A stretch of 64,000 bases of DNA from Paramacrobiotus metropolitanus (taxonomy: Eukaryota; Tardigrada; Eutardigrada; Parachela; Macrobiotidae), in the NCBI RefSeq assembly GCF_019649055.1, contig NW_026570224.1, positions 3,224,001-3,288,000 of the forward strand, in the 5' to 3' direction. The translations under genes and the position numbers were made by a program. The notes below the pieces were generated by a model. The model ran no database searches. It saw only the letters and a program-made list of their open reading frames with translations, and had not been told where the DNA came from. Below, piece by piece: positions 34,256-45,332 of this stretch. Position 1 is the first letter of the stretch, and each line of letters opens with the position of its first letter.

Positions 34256-37072
34256 TCACTGTAAAAATCTAAACGGAAAAAAGAATCTTTTAGAAATCTT
34301 ATCGCTTGCCAGCGCTGCATCGCTATCTTTGGGTTTTCTAACGTCAAAAGACATAGCAAACGACTCCGGCATGGCCATTTGCCGATAAAACAAATTGCTT
34401 CCTCGGCGCGCTTGGCCCTGTCAAAAGCAAAGCAAACAGTTCAAAAGGTCACTTCAATGCTGTCGAGATCCCTGCTGCAGTTATTACTATACGCATCCAT
34501 TTTTACAAATATATTTCAATTCTAGACACATCAAAAAATACCAGAAAAAGAATTGTGCTTTCATCTTTCATGTCAGCATAGCAAGTATCAGGTAGTATCA
34601 TTAAATCTATCCAAGTTTAAGTTAAACTTAATTTCACAGTTCTTTGGAAATAACTTACATGGCGATTCATATGCTCATACAACTGGTATGAATACGAAAC
34701 TTTAGGGATGAATGGCGGTTTGGCAGCAGCTAAACGAGCACCGCTGATTGCTGATAAACGGCTGACCAGTCTCAGCGGATAAAACAGTTCGGAAATGCCA
34801 GCCTGCGCAAGTTTTCAGATGTTGCAAATCAGTTGTTTTATCGCAATCACCTCTTCATACTTACAGCTGCCGTTAATCGAACCAAATTAATTCCAGTTAG
34901 GCTTTTCAAGTTCGTTGCCGTGTACGAGTAAACTAACAAATTCGACAGCACGGTTATGGACACAGCGTTTAACCAGCCCGGCAATAAACCCCTAAAAACA
35001 ATCGGTATTCAGTGAATGCGATGAAATGAAGCCACTTAAAAACAAATATGTATCGTATTTTTATTCTGAATAGCGGAAGCCAAAAGTGGCACGTTGCGTA
35101 CGCAAAAAATCCAGTAAAGCCTTCGTTTATAAGTATTTCCCGGATAGAAGACGCAATATCACTGCAAAAATTTTGAAGTCAGTAATTGTATATACTGAAG
35201 TATCCATTAGAGCACACCCCGTGAAAAAGAAAATGATTTTTTAATGACGATATACTTGTAAATTTTCTCTCCGCCGACGAATTGCGCCATTGTCCGAAGT
35301 GCGATAACTGCAAACAGCAGTAGCACAAAAAGTTCAGTACAAATAATTTTAAATATGTATTTAAGTAGTTTTAAGTCTCCGGCCAATACCAAGCGATAAT
35401 CAACTCTGATAACAAAAAAGTATTAAATTTTTACCATGAAACGGCCAGGCAACGGCGGTCGAAATCGATACAATTGCACTTTCCTTTATGACCTGCAAAG
35501 CATACACCGGTGGTCCGGTACTATACACAATGAAAATATTCAACGGAAAGAACCGATATTCATGGTGCTTATGCATTTTACATCTTCAACAAACGCCTTC
35601 AGACCATAGGAGGATGAAGTGGTGATCTTCTCCGTTGGTTCGAAACGGATGACGTTTTCCACCAAAGATCCCATTGTTTCCAGCTTGGATATGGAAAATG
35701 GGAATCGCCCGCGATTTCTCGAACTCCGTCGCACAAATAAGACTTCGTACCAAAGGAAATTCACGATCTGAATTAATAAAAATAAAATTCAGCTAGACTA
35801 AATAAGAATATGGTTTGAAAAAAATAACAGATCGCATCCAACGCAGAATCAAAATGGAATGATGACTTCGAAAGATGCTGTCACCTTTTCTGCCAAACGC
35901 GCTACATACATGCCAACCACAATATGCGTCACGCTGGGTCCGATTCCACGGAACAATCCTTTATATCCGTCATGCTCGCGAATATGCACCACTAGGGCGA
36001 ACCAAAACAATTCAACATAAAAAAAATCTGCCGCTGCGTAGAGGAATCAGCTGTGTCATGAGCGATGTCCCTTTCTGACATTATGCCGAATAGTGATGAA
36101 TTAATTACACTAACCGTAATTAATTCATCACACTCATTACTTACTCGTAGTGATTAACAATTAACAGTACTCTCTGGTCTGTTTTACGTTTGGGAAAAGG
36201 GAATCACCGACGTCGAACTCACTTACAATAGTCAAATACCGAAGCCAAGTTTGCTACCGGTCTTCCCAGGAAATCTTCCCCAATTCGAGGCGGAAAGGGC
36301 TCGTATCCTACCTAGACATAAGATACAGTAACTAGAATTTACCGTGTCGATGGATTTTAAAGCGATTTTTACGTAATTCATTTTAAAGCCAGCTGCAGTA
36401 CGAGGTATTTACCACTGACAGGAAATTTCACAACTACATAATTATTATATATCCGAGAACTGTTAAAATTTGTCATTGATAATACCGGTTTATAATATGA
36501 TTACTGTGGTTAGTTTTTCCATGCTTGCAGCATTTAATCGTATTTTATAGTGTTTGTTAGCATAAAATTTACTGTTTACACTGTTTCCGTCAGTGCTACC
36601 TGCACCAGCGCTCATTTTGTTCATAGTCTCGTAATTATTACACATATATTTAAACAGGAGATTGCCGTTTTACGAAGTATGATTCTTGTATAAGTACATA
36701 TCAGTTAAGTTCAGTCGCAGAAGTATAGAATATTAGAAAACAGGCAAAGGTCGGCCGAAGCGCGTTAGCGTGCATTCTGCAAGTCACGCTCAAAGGGCAA
36801 ATATAGTATATGTTATTATCATTAATTTTATGTACCTGCATCAGAACTTGCGCATAATTGAGTGGATGAGCAACAACCGCAGGCGCTACTGTCCATCCCA
36901 AGAGTCTTAGTTCGTCTCCAAGGGGTGTCCTGGATGAGCGATCGGAATACGAAGCTCGTCGGGGGTAATCTCCCGATACACTGCTGCGTCTCGATCTGCG
37001 TCGTGGTCGTTCGGTCTGCACACTTCCCCGTGCTTCTCGGGATCCACGCTCGCCTGATCCAGCTGCAGACAT
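34256..37072 (-). CDS. MTCH2: Mitochondrial carrier homologue 2-like protein
   Basis: Divergent SLC25-fold protein of the mitochondrial outer membrane; animal MTCH2 acts as an insertase for tail-anchored proteins. Ten exons (minus strand): 36836-37072, 36227-36311, 35885-35991, 35582-35767, 35435-35492, 35256-35307, 35102-35161, 34865-34991, 34659-34802, 34256-34417, summing to 1218 bases (405 residues). Family blocks: LLGWTVAPAVVAHPLNYAQV, VGYEPFPPRIGEDFLGRPVA, GYKGLFRGIGPSVTH, VIKESAIV...AWPFH, VIALRTMAQFVGGEKIY, ILINEGFTGFFAGLLP and GSNLFYRQM. The N-terminus is serine/arginine-rich (about 50 residues), longer than in human MTCH2, and the middle segment FVRRSSRNRGRFPFSISKLE is specific to this copy. 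The classical PxD/ExxK/R carrier motifs are not intact, as expected for this family. MTCH1 is the alternative name. Confidence 0.88.
36093..36131. repeat. Perfect 16-base hairpin in MTCH2 intron
   Basis: GTGATGAATTAATTAC (36093-36108) and its exact complement GTAATTAATTCATCAC (36116-36131) flank a 7-base loop, inside the 35992-36226 intron. Confidence 0.9.
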
Positions 37073-38017
37073 GGCTAATATTTTCCCCAGTCAGAGAAAC
37101 TTTGTTACTTTTAAACTGCAGGTTTTTTTACACGACACTTCTCTTATGTCAGCTGCAGTTTTTAGGTGTTCCAGAGAGGGATTTCGTTGTTTCTTCATTC
37201 TGGCTGGCAGCGCAAAGTACTAGTAATTTATTGTGGGTATCGTGGAATCCACGATATGTACGTATCGTGGATGGGGAATGAATCCATGGCACACAAAAAA
37301 CAACGCGTACGGCATACCATGGTATCGTCCAGATTTAATACTGCGTTCATGTAAATGCGCTAGATCTCCATTGGAGTAGTAAGATTAGTACATTACTACT
37401 GCTAAACTTGTAAGTAATGTATTACTTAAGTATTGTTCTATAATAAAAATATTTGTTTTTTCATGAGGTCTTTATTAATTCGTCCGCATCAACTGTCTTT
37501 TTATCAACGTATACGAGCACCTATTACGTAAGTTTCTGAACTATTCTGCTCCGAAAAATCATTCTTTACTTCTAAACCCTTCGTTTCTGTGATCAGGTTT
37601 AGTGCACACGAAATCTACGATTAGAATCAAAAAGTGATTGCGTACTAGACCGAAATACCATGAGCAGACACTCAAAATACGTAATCATTTTTAAATCGAC
37701 TGGAGCAACTCGCCGACGTGTCTTCAGAACTACTGGAGCCAGACGGAAGTCACGATTCCACAGCGTCTTTTAATACGATTGATTTAATTCACACAGGCCA
37801 ACAATATCTTGCCAAAAAACAGACAACACAAATAAAATTGACGATTACAAAGACAATTATGATACGATCTATGATAATGAATTCTCAAACAGTAAATTAT
37901 GTAAAAAAACATTTGCATATCAAAGCCGAATACGGCGAAAACACGGACAGCCATTACAATACGACACAATAAATTAGATTCGGTCTGATTAATGCTTCAG
38001 CTTGCGAGCCCTGACCT
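37073..38017. other. Spacer upstream of MTCH2-like gene
   Basis: 945 bases between the MTCH2-like start and the MARVEL gene stop, both on the minus strand. Contains palindromic words at 37238-37272 (TATCGTGGAATCCACGATA followed by another TATCGTGGAT). No convincing coding region. Confidence 0.5.
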
Positions 38018-38743
38018 TTACATGGGCTTCTGAACGTATCCTTCGTTCAACTCCTTGCGGGCCCGGACGAACGCGAAGAAAGCCAATATTCCGTTGAACA
38101 AAGCGAGGGATCCGGCGACGAGGCGCATGGCTTCAGCCGAGTGGAACATCAGATATCGTGTGGCGTCGAAGGGCTCGGGAATGTACTCGGATCTCCACTT
38201 CACTGTCATAACGATCTCAACGATCCCGGCAACAATCAACAGAAGAGCCAAGACGAAGCTGCTGGTGACCTCCAGGACACTGGTCTTTGGCACCACCACG
38301 GAAGAGATGACGTGGAACAAGTAGGAAATGAGGAAGGTCACGAGGACAACTAACACCGCAGTATGGGCGCACAGGAAGTATACTTCACCCACCATAAAAA
38401 GTTCTTCCTGGTAGGTGCGCGTAACGGTGGTGTTCGGGAAATCAGGAGCGATGGTATTCGGAATCAACGGCGGAACGGTGGTATCGTTGTTCTTTCCGAA
38501 AATTTGGTAACGCGGAGCAGCAATATCTTCCAGTGGACGATATTCTTCACGCTGAGATGCCACCAAAGCCAAGGCGATGATCGTGAGAATAACTTGGATC
38601 AGCTTGATCAGGCCGTTGGGCTTCCCCAGGTAAGAAAAATTCTGTCCGGGCGTGCTGGTGATAGTAGCATCCACGGCATTCATGAATCCTGGATCACCTT
38701 GCGAATAATTCAGGGTCTTTGTCGTGGTGGTGTAAACTCCCAT
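38018..38743 (-). CDS. MARVEL-domain four-pass membrane protein
   Basis: Single-exon protein of 241 residues with four hydrophobic helices: about 45-65 (LIKLIQVILTIIALALVA), 123-150 (FLCAHTAVLVVLVTFLISYL), 158-180 (VTSSFVLALLLIVAGIVEIV) and 208-230 (AMRLVAGSLALFNGILAFFA). The first helix preceded by GKPNG and the overall spacing fit a MARVEL domain, as in plasmolipin/CMTM-type proteins of membrane apposition and vesicle sorting. The extracellular loop between helices 1 and 2 carries three potential N-glycosylation sites (NDT, NTT and a further N-x-T). Function is not known from sequence. Start chosen at MGVYTTTTK as the first in-frame ATG. It is less similar to the three MS4A-like proteins in this window than those are to each other. 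Confidence 0.8.
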   Translation of the reverse strand: MGVYTTTTKTLNYSQGDPGFMNAVDATITSTPGQNFSYLGKPNGLIKLIQVILTIIALALVASQREEYRPLEDIAAPRYQIFGKNNDTTVPPLIPNTIAPDFPNTTVTRTYQEELFMVGEVYFLCAHTAVLVVLVTFLISYLFHVISSVVVPKTSVLEVTSSFVLALLLIVAGIVEIVMTVKWRSEYIPEPFDATRYLMFHSAEAMRLVAGSLALFNGILAFFAFVRARKELNEGYVQKPM

Positions 38744-39844
38744 TTTCTACGCTTAAAGGTCACAGAAAAACAGACAGAAAGGAAAACTGTTACCGCGTAA
38801 TAATTTTGATGATGATATGTCAATCTACTCGCTAATAAGAACGCCGTCGACTGGTTTCTCGAAATCGACTGTAGCCGCTGCTTCTGCCATTTCCTTGGAT
38901 CTTGTGTACTTGTGAGCAGTACGCATTGGACGGTGGTCACCGCCTAATCTGATTGGCTGAAACAGAGTACAACGGGTACGATGAACAATGGAGTGCTAAT
39001 ACTCATACGTACTGTTTCTTGATGCCCCGCACTTCACTAACCGTAAGCCCACTGAACATAGTTCGGTTTAATGGTAAGGTTCGTGTTGTACTTCCACGTA
39101 TTAGTTTACATATCCAAGTGTACAGTGCTTTCCATGTTCGGGAGCGCCTGTCTGCAAATGCTGCATAGTGTCAGATAAAGATTCCTGCCCGGTCTTTGAT
39201 CTTGATTTTATCAGCGGGTCTGTCACGGTTATCGGAAACTTCCAGACATTCCATACTGTATTTATTATTTAACTACTAATCATCATAGTTCAAGTCGTAC
39301 ATTCACGAGTACTCCGCGGTACCGGCTCTGCAGATTTTACCATAATTTATTGTACATGGATCCAACTTCAAACGATTGCGTTTTACTTTGTACGAGAACA
39401 TACTACTATTATGAATAATTATTATATTATTTCGAACAAAGCTGTTGCAGAGTGCAGACAGAAATATTTGCAGTTATAATGGAGAATAGTTCTACAGCAA
39501 ATTATGGGTTTCTAGTGATTATTTCAGTCTTCTCAGAAATATTATTCAATGAAACTTACAGTAGGAGTACTTATTAGTCACCAGAGCTTTTAATACTGCA
39601 TTTTTCTTTTTCAGTGGCTTCGTTTGTCGTTTTTATATCGGTATCAGTAAATCAGGACTCCAAAAGTTCGCGATTCATATTATTTGTTCGCACTTCGCAT
39701 CCGAACTAAAAACAGACATAAAATTTTTCAAGTTAGAAACGTAACAATAATCGCACTCGCATTGCTAGGAATCACAATATTAACCATAAGAAAACAAACA
39801 ACATAGTCATTTTATTATTGAACAAAGCATCACAACGACAACTA
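38744..39844. other. Spacer between MARVEL gene and DNAJC3
   Basis: 1.1 kb holding the MARVEL promoter and DNAJC3 3' region. Both neighbours are on the minus strand. A minus-strand AATAAA (plus 39811-39816) lies about 30 bases past the DNAJC3 stop. No coding exon recognised. Confidence 0.5.
39811..39816 (-). promoter_or_regulatory. Poly(A) signal of DNAJC3
   Basis: AATAAA on the minus strand, about 30 bases downstream of the DNAJC3 stop codon; the position is ideal for a short 3' untranslated region. Confidence 0.6.
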
Positions 39845-42441
39845 CTATCCTCCAAAGTGGAAGGTAAAGGTCTGACCCCCTTGACCAAAAGGATTAAAAC
39901 CTCTGCCAAAGGGATGAAATCCATGAAAGCCTTGTTGTGCTTGGGCTTCGGGATCCAGTGGATCCTCACCGGCATCGAAGCGTTTACGCTTCTCTTCATC
40001 GGTCAATACTTCCATAGCAGCGGCAATCTCCATAAATTTCTTTTGAGCATTTTCCTTTTCCTGGACATCCGTAAACCGATCTGGATGCCACTCTTTTGCT
40101 AATTTTCTATAAGCTTTTGTAATCGTCTTTTCGTTTGCTGTCCTGGAAAAGCAAATTCGCTTTGTTGCTTTCATAATTAATGAAACTGGATTCGTCCACT
40201 AATTATGGACTTATCGTTACTGGCTTACAGTAGCGAAATGTAAACCGGTAAAATAGCCGTTATGCTGATACCGAGCGAACGAAAACACGGCCGAAAATAT
40301 TAATCGTGTAATTCACGCCTGATCAGCTCCAGTTGCTCATCAAGGATGTTTAAACTACGTTGGAATACGATTATAGGAGACTAGGAGTACGACCCGAACG
40401 TACAGATTCAGACTACAATACATGACAAAAATAAGTCGGAGAGATGCCACCGCAGACCGACCGGCCAATTTCAACTTTTTTTTGTCATCCACAGCCACGT
40501 GCGTAACCACAAATTCAGCCTTACCTTTTAACGCCTAGGATTTTGTAGTAATCTCTTCGGTTAGCTTGCTTTAACAACTTTTTGGCTCTTTCTAATCCTT
40601 CGTGTGCTCGACGATTTTCATTATCGGATTTCACAGCTTCTTCGAAATCGCGCACAGCTATAGGAAAGCACACACATACGTTACAATACGTCTTCCGGCC
40701 CCCGGCACGTCGCATCACTATAACAGCACGCATTACTTACCATCCTCGTATTGCTCATTAGAAATATAAGCTTCTCCACGGTTCATAAGAAACTCTGAAT
40801 TATCCGGCTCTTGTTCTAGGAGAGCTGAACAGACCTTAATGCCTCGCGGTGCGTCTACTTTGCTCAGGCACAGGCATTGTCGGCTGTTGATGTCTCGGAC
40901 AATTTTCGGCGTACTGGAATCCGTTTTCAGCGCCGCATCACATTTTTGGACACACTCTGCATACTGGTTGTTGTTGATGTCCTCCTGGATACCCTGGAGT
41001 TGCTTCACTAGCTTTCTTAAGAAAGTGTAATGGGTTTTGCAGGGTTTGTCGTCCGGATCCAACTTGAGGCATTCGCGGATGGCATTAAGAGATTCTTCCG
41101 CATCCCCGTTGCGATGAAGTGCCAGACTCAGTTGAAGATGTGGCTGCGTTTGTTCAGCGCGCAGTTTTACTACCGCCCGCATATCAGCGATGGACGCAGG
41201 CATGTCACCGACTGTCTCAAAAATTTCGGCTCTTTTGGCGTGCAGATCTGCATCCGATGGACTGATCTACCAAACAGTGCGATGTGATTAGCAGATGTCA
41301 CAGAAGTGCAGTACGTACAAAACTTAATCACATGAAATTCAGTCCGGCGCGTTAAGAATCCGAAGTCCAGACCAGTTAGTTAACTACTACGCCGTAAAGG
41401 AAATTAAAATTTATTTGTCATGGTTGTACATTAGCATAATAAAACGGTTCTCCGTCGAAAAATAAAATGAGGCAAAATTATTTATGTTTTTCGTTCGTTT
41501 AAAAACTGAATCGTCAGAGGGAACTTACCTAAACGTGTACAATACAGCAACAATAAGAAAGCAATAATAATATCATATTAATACGCAAAAGACCAATTTG
41601 ACTCAAAGAAAGGAGCATTGTCCAATTCAACACTAACGAAACACTGGGCCTAGATAGTGAAAATAGCCCCAAAACGGCTTTATTTCAACGTTCACGTCAC
41701 ACCCGAGTGCAGACGTACCTCCAGCACTCTTCCAAATTCTTGCAAAGCGGTATGATAATCTTGGGCGTTGCTCGCGTGCTGAGCAGTCATATAACGCGTC
41801 TTTGCTTCTTCGATCAATTCCAGCTGAGACCGGGCTTCGGCATTGGAAGGTTCTTTATTCAGCTGCAATACAGTCGAGAATTTAATCGAAGCCTTGTTAA
41901 AATGCAAATTGCACAATACTTACTATAAAATTGTATTCTGGAACTGCATCCTCGTAATTGCCTTGTTTGACCCAAAGATTTGCCCGCTGTATTCTTGCCT
42001 GCACATTCGGAAAGAAACAGACATTAACAAGCCTCCAAAGAACACCTTCAAATGACAACTTCGTAACTTACCAAAATAAAATCTGGCTTCAGTTCAATAA
42101 CACGCTCCATATCATGCAGTGCGCTCTTAGCTCTCCCGAGTGCTAAATATACCGTCGCACGCTTGAAGTACGCCATGTAATTACCGGGATCACCGTCTAA
42201 AAAGGCAGCGTAAGATGCTTAAACGGTGTTATACTAGCGAATTTTTTTAGCTGAGAAGAATGCCGGGACTCGCATCACTCCAGCAAGATCACAACGACGA
42301 ACCTATTGCTGCGTGGTAATGTGATAATGCGTCTGCCAGTTGCCCTTTTCCCAGGAAGGCTTTGGCCATATTCATGTGGTTTTCGACCTCTTCTTTGGAT
42401 AAAGAAACTGCAAGGCAGATATCCCATAAGATCATAACCAT
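39845..42441 (-). CDS. DNAJC3: DnaJ homologue subfamily C member 3 (P58IPK), ER co-chaperone
   Basis: ER-lumenal Hsp40 co-chaperone of BiP that binds unfolded proteins through TPRs; vertebrate P58IPK also restrains PERK/PKR. Seven exons (minus strand), 42303-42441, 42072-42196, 41924-41998, 41719-41862, 40741-41266, 40525-40657 and 39845-40142, sum to 1440 bases (479 residues; human 504). A short hydrophobic leader (MVMILWDICLAVS) serves as signal peptide. The start is the ATG at 42441; earlier in-frame codons run through non-family sequence. Nine TPR repeats follow, with clear matches such as GKGQLADALSHYHAAIDGDP, VIELKPDFI and LKLDPDDKPCKTHYTFLRKL. The J domain at the C-terminus starts RRDYYKILGVKRTANEKTI and carries the essential HPD (KEWHPDRF). 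The tail is glycine/phenylalanine-rich, ending FHFGG, without a KDEL-type signal. Confidence 0.95.
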
Positions 42442-43453
42442 CACGAATCGTTCAAAGAGCGACGAAGTACAGCTCGCACTCTGCAGCAACAGCACGGTAT
42501 CTCGTATCTGTACACCACTTACAGACCAGATGCATATCCAGAGCAGCCCAAAATATCCAAACAAAGGAGAAGAGTCTGCTGATCCGTGGTAGCATTGTGA
42601 TAAAAGATTTTTATGAATAATACAGCACAACAAGATGAAGCACCTGCTTTTGAGTGGTGAAATCGTGGATTGGGAAACGAACGCTTCGAACACTCACTGA
42701 CTCACATAATTATTATTAAAGTGGATTGCAAACAAAAACGAAATCAACGACGCCAGATAGTTTCAACCTGCTTGGAGATTGTTGCTTTTTAATCCACAAT
42801 ACAAAACTACTGTGGAATGCAAAAGTCACGGTATAATTTGTTGGCGAAATGAAAACATTTAAAAACTAAAAGAATCTGAACTGGATTCTGTCTGCAATTT
42901 TGCGTGGGTTATCCTTATTGGACAATTTAGCCGGCGTGGGCGTACCCAAAAACACCATTAATATTTTTGACTGCGGTAACGCTGGTAAGCATTTCGCAAG
43001 TTACGTATGTATTTTTTGCTTATGAAGTTATGATTTTATTTATTTTAGTCATGATTTTTTTTATTAATAAGCTCTTCATTATGCCATAATAACAATAACC
43101 ATAATGTACGTCCTTTATCGAACCTGAGCAGTGTGTTTGTAAAAGTGTTTTTAAGATCGCGATCAGGAAAAACAAAATAGTATATCACAACCAATGTCAT
43201 TTTGGACCTGTTGCAATTATCTGGAAATATCCAAGACTCGTGAAAATTTCTCGAGCTTGAGAAGCGCATCAAACGATACGAGTAACATGAAAAACGCACA
43301 AAACCGCACAAGCCGTGATCCAGAATTTACAAAAAATAATGATATCCATAATATTAATGTACTTAGTATACAGCGAAGTTATTTTCCCTTTACCACATCA
43401 GCGGTAGGGCTAAAAAGTCGATGCCACTGTTTCAGGCCGGCAGTCCCATATGC
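42442..43453. other. Spacer between DNAJC3 and SLC22-like gene
   Basis: 1.0 kb containing the DNAJC3 promoter and the 3' flank of the SLC22-like gene, both minus-strand. I did not find a clear ER-stress response element (CCAAT-N9-CCACG) by eye. No coding exon. Confidence 0.4.
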
Positions 43454-45332
43454 TCAGCAGTCAGCACTGCCGATCTTGTTCTCCAGTGCCGCCGCTTTAT
43501 TGTTTTCTTGTGGGCGCACAGGAAAAAAGCGAAAATGCGCTTTCCATGGCATGTTTTTTCCGTAATTTTCCCCGTCTGATAAAGTTTGTGGCAATGGTTG
43601 GTAGGCGGTTTCCGGCAAGAAAAACACAGCCAGCGCTGCCACAATGCACAAACTGCCAAATATCAACAGGGGCAGGACTTGGAATGTATATCCCAGATCG
43701 ACAATGAACGGCACACCACAAGTCGTTATGGACGATAACACACTAACTAAAGAGTGACCTTCACTGCGCACCACCGTCGGGAACAATTCATCCTCCATTA
43801 ACTTGCTACCGAGATAAGTAAATGTGATGGAAAATTTGGCAACGAGCGATAGCATCAGTACTAAACTCGGAACAGAGTAAGGAATGGTGAAGGCTGTTAG
43901 GCACGTTATTCCGCCGGTTAGAAAACCCAGGAACAACGAACTCCGCCGTCCCATGAAATCCAACGCCGTTTTGGCGAATAAGTACGGCGGCAGTTCGACT
44001 AAAGTGTTTAACAACGCTCCTAGGTGAGGATGCGTGCTGAATAACGGGGCATAAAAATTCAGTCCCAACGATACACCTTTATTACAAATATTCAGAAAGA
44101 CCAAAATCAACGTTTTCCGGCGCATATTCGGCGTGCGCACCAAATCGAGCGGCGAGGATTTGTTGGGTTTTCGTGTGGGTGTGGCTACCGCACTGGCGCC
44201 CATCGTCGTTAGCATGACTTCCGCTTCTTCGGGATACACTTTGCCATTGACACGCGATAATTTCCGAACAAACACATCGACGCGGCGGATGGAGTTTTTA
44301 CTCAGTAGCCAGCGGGGTGATTCAGGAAAAAATTTCCAGATCAGTATGTAGATAATTGTAGCGGGAATCGCGGTGGCCAGGGCTAATGTGCGCCATGAGC
44401 GGAGGAAGTACGCTGCACCCACAAAGATTAGACACCCCAGGCTGTAAGCAAACGAGTGCAGCACGCAGATCAGCGCTCTTTGCTTGGGGCCGGAAATTTC
44501 CAGGTTAAGCGTTAATGGAATTGTATAGCTGGCTGATGTTGTCATTCCCACCAGGAAGCGACAGATGCAGTAGAGAAAATATTTCGGAGCAAACGCTGTG
44601 AGCACGGCAAAGACGGACTGAAAGCCGACACATAAGAAGAAACCTTTCCGTCGCCCGAACCGATCCGCTAAATAGCCCCAGATCAAGGGGCCCACTAAAC
44701 CGCCTAGGGTGAAAATGGTAAAGGTGAATGTGCCCTCTAAATGGTGGTCACACACCAAATCCCATTCGGTGATGACGGTGCTTTCGTACACCGACCGGTC
44801 GTACTCGTAGCCGAATTCGCAAGCTGTCATTGGGATGGTAGTATTGATTTGAGTGGAGTTGTCCGTACGAATGGGCATCACACAGCTGCGTTTGGAGAAG
44901 TCCGGCGAGACACTGGTGAAATCGGTGAAGATTTCCCAAGAATCGTTGGCACTGCTGTCACGAGGGAGGGCACACCAATAGTCCCCGGGCGTGGCCGCAA
45001 AAAACACCTGACCATGCAAAGGTTACTGTAAAAACTTATTAAATTAGACAAGCCGTGTTACCCTGACTTCTTTGAAACGTTTGATCATATCGGAATTCTA
45101 GCAAAAACTGGTATTGATTGACTTTTTGTGATGTGTTTCTTACTGATGACATGCTCAAGAATCCCGACGGTATCACAGCTGGCAAAAACACTGCGAATGT
45201 AAGAAGCTTTTGATAGCGTCCAAACGGCCCCACTGCTTCCAGAATTCCGTCAAATCCCCGTGAAGAAGCTGCTTTTTGCCGTACCTCGGGAATGTTATCC
45301 GCTTCCATAATGTTCTCATTAGCACGCGCCAT
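43454..45332 (-). CDS. SLC22-like organic ion transporter (MFS)
   Basis: Plasma-membrane transporter of the SLC22 (organic cation/anion) family, with about 12 transmembrane helices. Two exons (minus strand), 45144-45332 and 43454-45007, give 1743 bases (580 residues). The N-terminus has the typical FDGILEAVGPFGRYQK segment, then the first helix. The junction SMSS|VFFAATPGDYWC matches the family's LAATPDHWC extracellular-loop start. The loop has several cysteines and N-glycosylation sites. The MFS signature between helices 2 and 3 reads GYLADRFGRRKGFF (GxxxDRxGRR). Also visible are FPESPRWLLSKN after helix 6 and VVRSEGHS between helices 10 and 11. The substrate cannot be inferred; SLC22-like carcinine and carnitine transporters of invertebrates are similar in form. 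The last 40 residues, after FFLPETAYQPLPQT, are cytosolic. Confidence 0.9.

Noticed and set aside
37718-37972. 84-codon plus-strand frame next to the MARVEL gene
   Set aside because: Low-complexity (I, T and K rich) translation of AT-rich DNA with no conserved features.
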